Positions 1 through 5,588 of a stretch of 7,047 nucleotides of DNA are shown piece after piece. The DNA lies in the NCBI GenBank assembly GCA_026125925.1, contig JAHCKF010000184.1, positions 1 to 7,047 of the forward strand, in the 5' to 3' direction. The position numbers were made by a program, and so were the translations under genes. Every line of letters starts with the position of its first letter. The stretch's first letter is position 1. The notes beneath the pieces are model-generated. The model was given only the letters and a program-made list of their open reading frames with translations, ran no database searches and was not told where the DNA came from. Origin of the DNA: Pseudolabrys sp. (GTDB lineage Bacteria; Pseudomonadota; Alphaproteobacteria; Rhizobiales; Xanthobacteraceae).

Positions 1-181
1 GGCCCTTGTCGTCCTTGAACATCACGAGATCCTCGCCGAACAGCCGCACCGGCTTGATCGGCCGGTTGCCCTTGAGTTCGTCCACCAGCGCCGCCGGCTG
101 CCAGTACTGCCGCATCAGCCGGCCGGCCGGGGTTCCCGGCCCGGTACGGGTGATGAGATCGTTCTGTTCGGAGCTCAGCAT
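1..181 (-). CDS. Rieske-type aromatic-ring oxygenase, N-terminal part (runs off window)
   Basis: Reading leftwards from the ATG at 181, the first 60 residues begin MLSSEQNDLITRTGPGTPAG, followed by an RQYWQP segment and then PVRLFGEDLVMFKD. This is the characteristic N-terminus of phthalate 4,5-dioxygenase-type oxygenase subunits, in which a T-G-P-G-T-P stretch and a Y-W-x-P stretch precede the [2Fe-2S] Rieske domain. The CxH and CxxH cluster ligands and the mononuclear iron site would lie to the left of position 1 and are not visible. Such proteins hydroxylate aromatic rings or O-demethylate aromatic acids with electrons from a separate reductase; the substrate cannot be told from this fragment. 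A GAGAGGG Shine-Dalgarno stretch lies about 7 bases before the ATG, supporting the start. It follows the 330-698 gene on the same strand, but a strong terminator between them argues for its own promoter, which I could not identify. Confidence 0.82.
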   Translation of the reverse strand, partial: MLSSEQNDLITRTGPGTPAGRLMRQYWQPAALVDELKGNRPIKPVRLFGEDLVMFKDDKG

Positions 182-280
182 GGCGTATCCCTCTCGTGCT
201 CTTGTGGCGCGATGCGGGGTTTACAACCGCCGCTCGCGCTCGGCATGAGGGCTATTCGACCACAGGCGCGCGAAAATGCA

Positions 281-307
281 AAAGGCCGGCGTGGGCCGCC
301 GGCCTTT
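281..307 (-). terminator. Rho-independent terminator of the 122-residue protein gene
   Basis: A perfect 10-bp inverted repeat, AAAGGCCGGC at 281-290 and GCCGGCCTTT at 298-307, encloses a 7-base loop. Read on the minus strand, the stem is followed at once by a T-rich stretch (TTTTGCATTTT). It sits about 22 bases past the stop codon at 330. It is the clearest intrinsic terminator in the window, and it separates this gene from the Rieske oxygenase gene. Confidence 0.85.
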
Positions 308-329
308 GGCAAATCGGGTGCGGGTTCGG

Positions 330-698
330 TCAGCCGAGGTTGCGCGCGCTCAAGCCGTGGTCGAGACGGCGCCGCCAGGCGCTCTGGCGCAGACCCTGGA
401 ATCGGCTCGCCGCGGTCTTGGCCTCGGCACGGCTCGCGGTCGCGTAGGTGCGATATTCGAGATCGTTGACGGCCGACACCAGCGGCTGCTTGCCGAACAA
501 ACGCGCCAGCGGGCTCGCGCCGCCGTTCACCTTGAGTTCGGAGATCGCGTTGGCGACGTTGCGGGCGGAGCCGAAGGCAACGACCTGACCGGTCATGGTG
601 TGGCGCACTTCATAGACGCCAGGGCCGATCGGCGCCTCGACGACACCGCCGCTGTGCGCATCGGGAAAGCGCTTCCACGAACTCCAAGTCTGTACCAT
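330..698 (-). CDS. Small GIY-YIG-like protein lacking catalytic residues (hypothetical)
   Basis: This 122-residue protein has no signal peptide or membrane segment and is probably cytoplasmic. Residues 25-56 read like the core of a GIY-YIG domain: PGVYEVR (GIY position, 26-32), TGQVV, then AFGSARNV at 41-48 where active enzymes have Y-[IV]-G, followed by an alpha-helical ANAISEL. Residues 83-100 (RTYATASRAEAKTAASRF) resemble the later segment that normally ends in the metal-binding Glu. The second motif tyrosine is Ala41, the position expected to hold the catalytic Arg is occupied by Asn50 or thereabouts, and the expected Glu is alanine (96-97). The fold may be kept while nuclease activity is lost. 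The fold call is by eye and could be wrong. The C-terminus is basic (SAWRRRLDH). The ATG at 698 has AAGGA 11 bases upstream. A terminator follows and a regulatory region precedes, so it is probably monocistronic. Confidence 0.72.
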   Translation of the reverse strand: MVQTWSSWKRFPDAHSGGVVEAPIGPGVYEVRHTMTGQVVAFGSARNVANAISELKVNGGASPLARLFGKQPLVSAVNDLEYRTYATASRAEAKTAASRFQGLRQSAWRRRLDHGLSARNLG

Positions 699-741
699 AG
701 CGAGAAATCCTTACGCGCCACCGGCTGGCGACCCACGCGAG

Positions 742-766
742 AACTTGTCACCTAAGTATTAGTTCC
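742..766 (-). promoter_or_regulatory. Candidate EcfG (general stress sigma factor) promoter
   Basis: On the minus strand the sequence GGAAC (762-766) is followed after 16 bases by AGTT (742-745). The alphaproteobacterial general-stress sigma factor EcfG recognises GGAAC, 16-17 bases, then cGTT, so this matches at all but one base. A transcript would begin near 735 and give a leader of about 37 bases before the ATG at 698. The match was found by eye and no expression data are available. Confidence 0.45.
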
Positions 767-773
767 CTTAGGT
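750..773. repeat. Inverted repeat in promoter region of the 122-residue protein gene
   Basis: ACCTAAG at 750-756 and CTTAGGT at 767-773 form perfect 7-bp arms around a 10-base centre. The repeat overlaps the GGAAC promoter element at 762-766, so a bound regulator would compete with RNA polymerase. No regulator family is recognised for it. Confidence 0.4.
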
Positions 774-785
774 CAAGCCAAGCTA

Positions 786-799
786 TTGATAAATATCAT
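786..799. promoter_or_regulatory. FNR/FixK-like palindrome
   Basis: TTGAT (786-790), four bases, ATCAT (795-799) matches nine of ten defined positions of the FNR/FixK box TTGAT-N4-ATCAA. On the minus strand a TAATAC element lies at 756-761. A transcript starting around 750 would put the box centre near -42, the usual class II activator position. The region is AT-rich compared with its surroundings, as promoters are. It could be a chance match. Confidence 0.3.
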
Positions 800-884
800 T
801 TCCGATAAATTTTAGCCGGAACGCACGATGTTGCTGTGATGCCGGTCACATCGCCGGCAGCCGCGGAGGCCGGTTGCGATACCG

Positions 885-1745
885 CTAATGGCCCGGCAAC
901 ACAAGGATTTTCGGCTTCACCGGCAACGTGGCCTTGGACAACACTGTGGACGGCACGTCGAGCGTCTCGATGTCCCATTCCTGCTTCATGCGCTCGAGAA
1001 AGCGCTCGAGCGAATAACGGTTGAAGTAGTGCATCGGGATCAGCAGCGGCGCCTTCAGCGCGTGCAGCACCTCGATCATGCCCGCCAGATCGAGTGTGTA
1101 GCTGCCATCGACCGGCACCATCACCACATCGACGCGCCCCATCTCGTCGAGTTGCGCTTGCGTCAATGTGTGATGCAGGTGCCCCAGATGCGCGATGCAA
1201 AGACCCGCCATTTCAAAAATGAAAATCGAATTGCCGTGCCGTTCGGTGCCGCCGCTATAGGTGCGGATGTTGGTCGGCACGTTGCGCACGCGCACGTCCT
1301 TGTAGGCAAGATCGATGCGCGCCGGCTTCTCGTCGTCGGCCCAGCCGCGCAGCACATGCGTGATGCCGGGATCGGGCCGGTTGGTGTAGTGCGTCGAATG
1401 GGCGTGGTTCATCGTCACGATGTCCGGCGTCACGGAAGGCCGGACATAGTCATTGTAATCGGTGGCGATGCGGACGAGTTGCGGGCTCTCCAGCAGGAAG
1501 GTCGCGTGGCCGATGAAGGTGAGCCGCACCTGATCGGCGTTGAGCGCGGCGAGCCGCAGCGAGGCGCGCTGGAACAAGGGCGAGCGCGACGCAATCAGCC
1601 CCGGACAGCCGACGCGCATCTCGGGCTTGGCATCCGGTTGCGCGGGAGCGGCGCCTTGCGCAGCCGCCCGATATGCCGGCAGCACCGCCATGCTCAAGGC
1701 GATGCCCGCGGCCACCAGCGCCATTCTCACGATCGGGCCGACCAT
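885..1745 (-). CDS. Exported MBL-fold metallo-hydrolase, UlaG-like
   Basis: This 286-residue protein begins with a hydrophobic export signal (residues 1-29; likely cleavage after the Ala-Ala-Ala before Q30), so it should act in the periplasm. The beta-lactamase-fold core starts with LTFIGHATFLLES (75-87), as in UlaG-type hydrolases. It continues with the metal motif NHAHSTHY (113-120; His114, His116, His119), AHLGHLHHTL (185-194), VPVDG (210-214, Asp213) and IPMHYF (236-241, His239). The usual HxHxDH motif has Thr118 in place of the Asp that binds the second metal ion, which suggests a modified or single-metal site. This may be typical of its subfamily. Family members hydrolyse lactones, phosphodiesters or other esters; the substrate is unknown here. 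The ATG at 1745 follows a GGTGGTGAG ribosome-binding region. The stop is TAG at 885-887, and I saw no convincing terminator after it. Confidence 0.85.
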   Translation of the reverse strand: MVGPIVRMALVAAGIALSMAVLPAYRAAAQGAAPAQPDAKPEMRVGCPGLIASRSPLFQRASLRLAALNADQVRLTFIGHATFLLESPQLVRIATDYNDYVRPSVTPDIVTMNHAHSTHYTNRPDPGITHVLRGWADDEKPARIDLAYKDVRVRNVPTNIRTYSGGTERHGNSIFIFEMAGLCIAHLGHLHHTLTQAQLDEMGRVDVVMVPVDGSYTLDLAGMIEVLHALKAPLLIPMHYFNRYSLERFLERMKQEWDIETLDVPSTVLSKATLPVKPKILVLPGH

Positions 1746-1818
1746 GTCTCACCACCCGCGCTTATCCGGCGGGTCCACTCTGACATGGATCGAAAAGCCG
1801 GGCTATGGGCCTCACGCC

Positions 1819-1853
1819 AAAATGAAAGCGACGCCGCAACGGGCGCCGCTCGC
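1819..1853 (-). terminator. Possible intrinsic terminator after the coiled-coil protein gene
   Basis: On the minus strand an 8-bp GC-rich stem (arms 1842-1853, containing a four-base bulge, and 1828-1835) with a 6-base loop is followed by TTTCATTTT (1827-1819). It lies about 24 bases after the stop at 1877 and upstream of the MBL hydrolase gene. The bulge weakens the call. Confidence 0.4.
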
Positions 1854-1876
1854 GGAGGTCTCTGCCCACCGGGATG

Positions 1877-2896
1877 TTATTCGAAATAGCGCCGGTCGCG
1901 CATCGAGACGATGATGCCCTTCGGCGTCTTGACCACCCAGCGGCCATCGAGACGACGGATCGATTCGACCGGCCCCAGTCCCGGAAGCGGCGCGCCGGGA
2001 ACGATCTGATAAATATCGCCGAACTGGCCCTGCACGTAGACATAGCCGTTCGAGGCGCCGCGGATCGACCAGTTGCGAACGATCGTCTGGCGCGGCTGTT
2101 GCTGCACCGAGGCCGGGACGGCCGGCGGCGTGACATTGGCGGTGGCGACGCGCGAGGGCGCGGGCCGCGGCGTCGGCACGTCGGCGTGCGCAACGGCCGG
2201 CTGAGCGGTCGCGGCGGCCGTCGTTTGAGGCGCGGAAATCGAGCCGGTGACTTCCGCCGCTTCCTTCTTCAGCCGCTCGTTCTGCTCATGCAGTTTCTTT
2301 TCAAGGCTCGCGGTTTGCACCTGCGCGCGCTTGTTGGCCGCGTCGAGATTGGCCTTCAGCGTCGTCACTTCCTTGCTGAGCTTGGCCACGGATTGCTGCA
2401 TGGCCTTGCTCTCTTCCTGCGCCGCGGCGTTGACCTGCGGCTTGGGAGCGAAACCGCCGGTCGCGTAAGCGCCGACGATGGCGCCGACCGCAGTGGCGAT
2501 GGCCACCGACGCCGCCAGCCGCACGGTGCGCCAGGTTCGCCGCTTCACCGCGAAGCGGCGCGGCTTGTCCTCGACATTGAGCGGCTCGAAAGGCGGCTCG
2601 TCGGCGAAGTCCGGCTTCACCATCGGCACCAGCGCGTGCAGCGTGGCGCGCGATGTGGCGTCATTGGCGGCTTCGACCTCGGGTTCGGCCTTGGGCGTCA
2701 CCGCTTCTTCCTCGATCGCCACCGGCTCGGAAATCGCAGGCGAAACCGACGGCGAGTCGACGTTGGGCAATTCGCTCTTGGCGCCAGCGTTGCTCGCCGC
2801 GCTTTCGGGCGTGACGTCGGAAGGCGCCGGCGGCACCGCGCTGTGATCGTCAGCTTTCGGTGCGAATTTCGGGTCGGAATCGTCGCGGTCGGCCAT
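1877..2896 (-). CDS. Single-pass membrane protein with coiled coil and conserved C-terminal domain
   Basis: I do not recognise a named family, but the architecture is clear. Counting 339 residues from the ATG at 2896, residues 1-110 are an acidic, Pro/Ala/Glu/Ser-rich disordered tail. Residues 111-125 are basic (KPRRFAVKRRTWR), and about 127-149 form one transmembrane helix (LAASVAIATAVGAIVGAYA). Residues 157-216 form a charged coiled coil (QQSVAKLSKEVTTLKANL and on), and 217-272 are a Pro/Ala/Thr-rich linker. Residues 275-339 form a compact, probably beta-rich domain containing YVYVQGQFGDIYQIVPG, LPGLGPVESI and GRWVVKTPKGII. Positive charges before the helix put the N-terminus in the cytoplasm and the coiled coil plus C-terminal domain in the periplasm. 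The C-terminal pattern, with G-x-x-LPG-x-G-x-V then GRWxVxTxxG, recalls small domains of envelope or pilus-type assembly proteins, but this is only a resemblance. GGAG lies 7 bases before the ATG at 2896 and only 1 base before the ATG at 2902, so 2896 is preferred. A TTG at 2947 would add 17 unconvincing residues. Confidence 0.8.
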   Translation of the reverse strand: MADRDDSDPKFAPKADDHSAVPPAPSDVTPESAASNAGAKSELPNVDSPSVSPAISEPVAIEEEAVTPKAEPEVEAANDATSRATLHALVPMVKPDFADEPPFEPLNVEDKPRRFAVKRRTWRTVRLAASVAIATAVGAIVGAYATGGFAPKPQVNAAAQEESKAMQQSVAKLSKEVTTLKANLDAANKRAQVQTASLEKKLHEQNERLKKEAAEVTGSISAPQTTAAATAQPAVAHADVPTPRPAPSRVATANVTPPAVPASVQQQPRQTIVRNWSIRGASNGYVYVQGQFGDIYQIVPGAPLPGLGPVESIRRLDGRWVVKTPKGIIVSMRDRRYFE

Positions 2897-2918
2897 GGCC
2901 ATGCTCCGGCAATTGTTC

Positions 2919-2956
2919 ACCAATCGGTAACCACGTTCGGTTACCAATTGGTTACC
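2919..2956. repeat. Palindromic array of GGTTACC motifs (putative operator or hairpin)
   Basis: Arms 2919-2932 and 2939-2952 are inverted copies, matching at 13 of 14 positions, around a 6-base centre. Inside and beside them the heptamer GGTAACC/GGTTACC occurs at 2926-2932, 2939-2945 and 2950-2956; the last two copies start exactly 11 bases apart. ACCAATTGGT (2943-2952) is itself a perfect palindrome. The block ends about 23 bases before the start codon of the coiled-coil protein gene. It looks like a multi-site operator or a leader hairpin, and no T-run marks it as a terminator. Confidence 0.6.
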
Positions 2957-2968
2957 GGAGCTTGAGGG

Positions 2969-2996
2969 AGCCGCAGACGGCTAGGCCAGCGGCCTA
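2969..2996 (-). terminator. Tandem hairpins at the end of the kinase gene
   Basis: TAGGCC/GGCCTA (2982-2987 and 2991-2996, 3-base loop) includes the kinase stop codon. AGCCG/CGGCT (2969-2973 and 2978-2982, 4-base loop) abuts it. Two short GC stems in a row at a gene end suggest an RNA-stabilising or Rho-assisted end. There is no T-tract, so an intrinsic terminator is not shown. Confidence 0.35.
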
Positions 2997-3995
2997 CAGC
3001 GCGAGGCCCTGCTCGGCCGCCAGCGCCTTCAGCGATACCGCCGGCCGCGCACCGATGTGCTGGATCACTTCGGCCGCGGCGAGACCGCCGAGCCGGGCGG
3101 CCGTCTTGTGGTCCTTGCCGCGGGCAAGACCGACCAGGAAGCCGGCGGCGAACAGATCGCCAGCTCCGGTGACATCCGCCACCTTGTCGACCGGCGCCGC
3201 CGGCACCGCCTCGATGCGCTCCGGGCTCACCACCACGCAGCCCTTTTCGCTGCGGGTCACGACCGCAAGCTTGGCCTCCTTCTGCAGCGCCAGGCTGGCA
3301 ACCGCGAAGTCGGAGGTCTCGTACAGGCTGTGCAGCTCGTGCTCGTTGGCGAAGACGATATCGACCGTGCCCTTGCGGATGAGATCGAGGAATTCGCCGC
3401 GATAGCGATCGACGCAGAACGAATCCGACAGAGTGAGCGCGACGCGGCGGCCGTTCTTGTGGGCGATGTCGGCAGCCTTGACGAAAGCCTCTTTGGCCTG
3501 CGGCGGATCCCACAGATAGCCCTCGAGATAAACCACTTCCGCGGCGGCGATCTGCGCCTCGTCGATGTCGCTGGGCTTCAGGTCCTGCGCCGCGCCGAGA
3601 TAGGTGTTCATGGTGCGCTCGCCGTCCGGCGTGACCATGATGTAGCAGCGCGCCGTCGAGGGGCCCTCATTGGCGGCCTTGGTGTCGAAGGCGACGCGGA
3701 TCGAACGGATATCGTGGGCGAAGGCCTTGCCGAGCTCATCGTCCTTGACCTTGCCGACGAAGGCGGCGCGGGCGCCGAAGCTCGCCACGCCGGCGATGGT
3801 GTTGGCGGCCGAGCCGCCCGAGGATTCCGTCGCCGGGCCCATGGCATCGTAGATCGCCTGGGCGCGCGCCTCGTCGATCAGCATCATGCCTCCCTTCTGC
3901 ATGCCCTGGGCGACCAGGAAGTCGTCGTCGGCGCGAGCGATCACGTCGACGATGGCGTTGCCGATGCCGAGCACGTCGTAGCGGGAAGCAGTCAT
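2994..3995 (-). CDS. PfkB-family carbohydrate/nucleoside kinase (adenosine kinase-like)
   Basis: A cytoplasmic, ATP-dependent ribokinase-fold kinase of 333 residues, a normal length for the family. Residues 6-15 (YDVLGIGNAI) form the first beta strand. SGGSAANTI (59-67) is the N-terminal PfkB signature around the sugar-binding glycines. NEHE (217-220) is the NxxE magnesium motif. DVTGAGDLFAAGF (274-286) is the C-terminal signature, with Asp280 as the expected catalytic base and GAG as the anion hole. Proteins with this GGSAANT / DVTGAGDLFA pattern in alphaproteobacteria are commonly labelled adenosine kinase (ATP + adenosine to AMP + ADP, purine salvage). Other sugar or nucleoside substrates cannot be excluded from sequence alone. 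The ATG at 3995 has GAGGT 5 bases upstream and a plausible sigma-70 promoter just beyond. The 38-residue gene lies 110 bases upstream on the same strand. Confidence 0.92.
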   Translation of the reverse strand: MTASRYDVLGIGNAIVDVIARADDDFLVAQGMQKGGMMLIDEARAQAIYDAMGPATESSGGSAANTIAGVASFGARAAFVGKVKDDELGKAFAHDIRSIRVAFDTKAANEGPSTARCYIMVTPDGERTMNTYLGAAQDLKPSDIDEAQIAAAEVVYLEGYLWDPPQAKEAFVKAADIAHKNGRRVALTLSDSFCVDRYRGEFLDLIRKGTVDIVFANEHELHSLYETSDFAVASLALQKEAKLAVVTRSEKGCVVVSPERIEAVPAAPVDKVADVTGAGDLFAAGFLVGLARGKDHKTAARLGGLAAAEVIQHIGARPAVSLKALAAEQGLAL

Positions 3996-4024
3996 GCGAT
4001 ACCTCGTTTGATCAAGCCGCGCGC

Positions 4025-4052
4025 ACTATAGCGGCGCGGCACTTTGGAGCAA
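4025..4052 (-). promoter_or_regulatory. Candidate sigma-70 promoter for the kinase gene
   Basis: On the minus strand TTGCTC (4047-4052) and TATAGT (4025-4030) are separated by 16 bases. Both are close to the -35 and -10 consensus hexamers. A transcript would begin near 4018, leaving a leader of about 23 bases before the ATG at 3995, long enough for the GAGGT ribosome-binding site. Confidence 0.5.
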
Positions 4053-4105
4053 TGCGCGGGCCGCCGGTGGGCCGCACTTCGGGACAGGTGGGCGTTGGGC
4101 GAACG

Positions 4106-4222
4106 TCAGTGCGGCGGCGGCAGCCGGTTCAGCACTTCCAGGCTCCACCACAGGAAGTAGCCGCCGATCAGGATGCCGAGTGCCACCTTGATCAGTTGGA
4201 TGATCAGTTCGTCTTTGGTCAT
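4106..4222 (-). CDS. 38-residue single-pass membrane protein (small hypothetical)
   Basis: A short open reading frame runs from the ATG at 4222 to a TGA at 4106-4108. The predicted protein starts MTKDELIIQLIKV, has a hydrophobic helix of about 20 residues (roughly 12-31, including ALGILIGGYFLWW), and ends RLPPPH. A charged N-terminus, one transmembrane helix with a GxxxG-like glycine cluster, two adjacent tryptophans at the membrane edge and a short proline-rich tail are typical of genuine small bacterial membrane proteins. AGGG lies 6 bases before the ATG, a good ribosome-binding site. It is encoded divergently from trpS and upstream of the kinase gene on the same strand. Function is unknown; a regulatory or structural partner of a larger membrane complex is possible but not shown. 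It is too short for typical gene-length cut-offs and could be missed in annotation. Confidence 0.68.
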   Translation of the reverse strand: MTKDELIIQLIKVALGILIGGYFLWWSLEVLNRLPPPH

Positions 4223-4387
4223 GGGATGCCCTGCCGCTCTCACAAGCCCCGCCTATACCCTAAAGGACGAAGGCGGTACCCCTAATCTGATAAAGGGCCG
4301 CGCCGAAGCCGGCAAAACGCTGCCGGGGTTGCGCCGAAAACGCCATTATGCAATCTGGCCCGCCACTATCCGCCCGGAGTGAGGTTC
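4223..4387. other. Divergent intergenic region, small membrane protein gene and trpS
   Basis: These 165 bases must hold the promoters for both flanking genes, but I found no hexamer pair good enough to assign. TTGCGC at 4329-4334 is a possible -35 for trpS without a convincing -10. A 6-bp hairpin, CCGGCA/TGCCGG (4309-4314 and 4321-4326), lies in the middle. Near-repeats TACCCTAA and TACCCCTAA flank 4257-4285. No T-box or leader peptide is apparent. Confidence 0.4.
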
Positions 4388-5425
4388 ATGTCGTTCAAGC
4401 AACTGGTGTTCTCCGGCGTGCAGCCGACCGGCAACCTGCACCTCGGTAACTACCTCGGCGCCATCACGAAATTCGTGGCGCTGCAGGAAACCCACGACTG
4501 CATCTACTGCGTCGTCGACATGCACGCGATCACGGTCTGGCAGGATCCGGCGGAGCTGACCCGCAACACGCGCGAAGTGACCGCGGCCTTCATCGCCGCC
4601 GGCATCGATCCGAAGAAGCACATCGTCTTCAACCAGAGCCAGGTGACGGCGCATGCCGAACTGGCCTGGGTGTTCAACTGCGTCGCCCGCATTGGCTGGC
4701 TCAATCGCATGACGCAGTTCAAGGAGAAGGCCGGCAAGGATCGGGAGAACGCCTCGGTCGGCCTCTATGTCTATCCGAGCCTGATGGCCGCCGACATTCT
4801 CGCTTATCGCGCCACGCATGTGCCGGTCGGCGAAGACCAGAAACAGCATCTCGAACTGTCGCGCGACATCGCGCAGAAGTTCAACAACGACTTCGGCGAC
4901 GCGGTTCGTACCCACGGCTTCGGTGACGCTTTTTTCCCGCTGCCCGAGCCGATCATTCAGGGCCCCGCGACGCGCGTCATGAGCCTGCGCGACGGCTCGA
5001 AGAAGATGTCGAAGTCCGAGCCGTCCGATTACTCGCGCATCAACCTGACGGACGATGCCGACGCCATCGCGCAGAAGATCCGCAAGGCCAAGACCGATCC
5101 GGAGCCGCTGCCGAGCGATCTGAAGGGCCTCGAACCGCGTCCGGAAGCCGACAATCTGGTCGGCATCTTCGCCGCGCTCGACAACAAGACCAAGGCCGAC
5201 GTGCTGCGCGATTTCGGCGGCGCGCAGTTCTCCGGCTTCAAGTCGGCGCTGGTCGACCTCGCCGTCGCCAAGCTCGGACCGATCGGCGCCGAGATGAAGA
5301 AGCTGGTTCAGGATTCGGCTTATATCGACTCCGTCCTGGCCGACGGCGCACAGCGCGCCGCCGCCATTGCCGAGCCGAACATGAACGCCGTGAAGGACAT
5401 CGTCGGCTTCGTGCGGCGGAAATAA
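4388..5425 (+). CDS. trpS: Tryptophanyl-tRNA synthetase
   Basis: TrpS charges tRNA-Trp with tryptophan using ATP (EC 6.1.1.2) in the cytoplasm and is essential. The 345-residue protein is full length. The class I signature HIGH appears as [10 protein letters not shown] (residues 13-22). The KMSKS loop is at 206-210 within [13 protein letters not shown]. Segments such as [29 protein letters not shown] and [18 protein letters not shown] are standard TrpRS sequence. I chose the ATG at 4388, preceded by GGAG with 8-base spacing; a GTG at 4379 would add only three residues and would overlap this ribosome-binding site. The gene reads away from the small membrane protein gene, and a UspA-family gene follows after 163 bases. 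In related genomes trpS and a usp gene often sit together, which fits this order. Confidence 0.97.
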   Translation: MSFKQLVFSGVQPTGNLHLGNYLGAITKFVALQETHDCIYCVVDMHAITVWQDPAELTRNTREVTAAFIAAGIDPKKHIVFNQSQVTAHAELAWVFNCVARIGWLNRMTQFKEKAGKDRENASVGLYVYPSLMAADILAYRATHVPVGEDQKQHLELSRDIAQKFNNDFGDAVRTHGFGDAFFPLPEPIIQGPATRVMSLRDGSKKMSKSEPSDYSRINLTDDADAIAQKIRKAKTDPEPLPSDLKGLEPRPEADNLVGIFAALDNKTKADVLRDFGGAQFSGFKSALVDLAVAKLGPIGAEMKKLVQDSAYIDSVLADGAQRAAAIAEPNMNAVKDIVGFVRRK

Positions 5426-5448
5426 CGCCAACACATCCGATCCGGCCG

Positions 5449-5496
5449 CTTTGCTGCGCAAAATGCAGGCAAAGTGCATGACAAGGCAGGCTTGTC
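5449..5496 (+). repeat. Two consecutive stem-loops between trpS and the usp gene
   Basis: The first is CTTTGCTGC (5449-5457) pairing with GCA-bulged G-GCAAAG (5465-5474) around a 7-base loop. The second is GACAAG/CTTGTC (5480-5485 and 5491-5496) with a 5-base loop. They begin 24 bases after the trpS stop. There is no T-run, so they are unlikely to be a classical terminator. They could be a REP-like element or an RNA-processing site. Confidence 0.4.
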
Positions 5497-5588
5497 GTGC
5501 CCCGTCGCGGCATGCCACCATCCGTGCCTTGTGCGTGCGTCTTTCTGCCGACCATTCACCTGCCGACATCCCGGCGTAAGGAGCCCCG

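Noticed and set aside
182..280. Promoter for the Rieske oxygenase gene
   Set aside because: Some TTGTAA-like sequence is present but no pair of elements at acceptable spacing could be supported.
840..884. Possible terminator after the MBL hydrolase gene
   Set aside because: GC-rich inverted bits (CGCCGGC with GCCGGTTGCG) can pair only with a bulge and no T-run follows on the minus strand.
1754..1774. ACCCGC/GCGGGT hairpin in the MBL leader
   Set aside because: A six-base GC stem is expected often by chance at this base composition, and it only partly overlaps the ribosome-binding region.
888..1889. Plus-strand open frame (333 codons) opposite the MBL hydrolase
   Set aside because: His/Arg-rich antisense reading of a clear metallo-hydrolase gene.
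2897..2947. TTG start at 2947, or ATG at 2902, for the coiled-coil protein
   Set aside because: The TTG start would place coding sequence through the GGTTACC palindrome and has no good ribosome-binding site. The 2902 ATG has GGAG only one base away, while 2896 has it at 7 bases.
1874..2965. Plus-strand open frame (363 codons) opposite the coiled-coil protein
   Set aside because: Arg/Gly-rich shadow. The minus-strand frame has a membrane helix, coiled coil and folded C-terminal domain that the plus frame lacks.
3057..4031. Plus-strand open frame (324 codons) opposite the PfkB kinase
   Set aside because: Antisense of an unambiguous kinase with complete catalytic motifs.
4379..4387. GTG start for trpS three codons upstream
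   Set aside because: It overlaps the GGAG ribosome-binding site that serves the ATG at 4388, and TrpRS proteins begin close to the first beta strand.
4346..5569. Long minus-strand open frame (407 codons) opposite trpS
   Set aside because: It is the mirror of a certain trpS gene in GC-rich DNA. Its translation is rich in Arg, His, Asp and Val with no recognisable domain, as expected for an antisense shadow.
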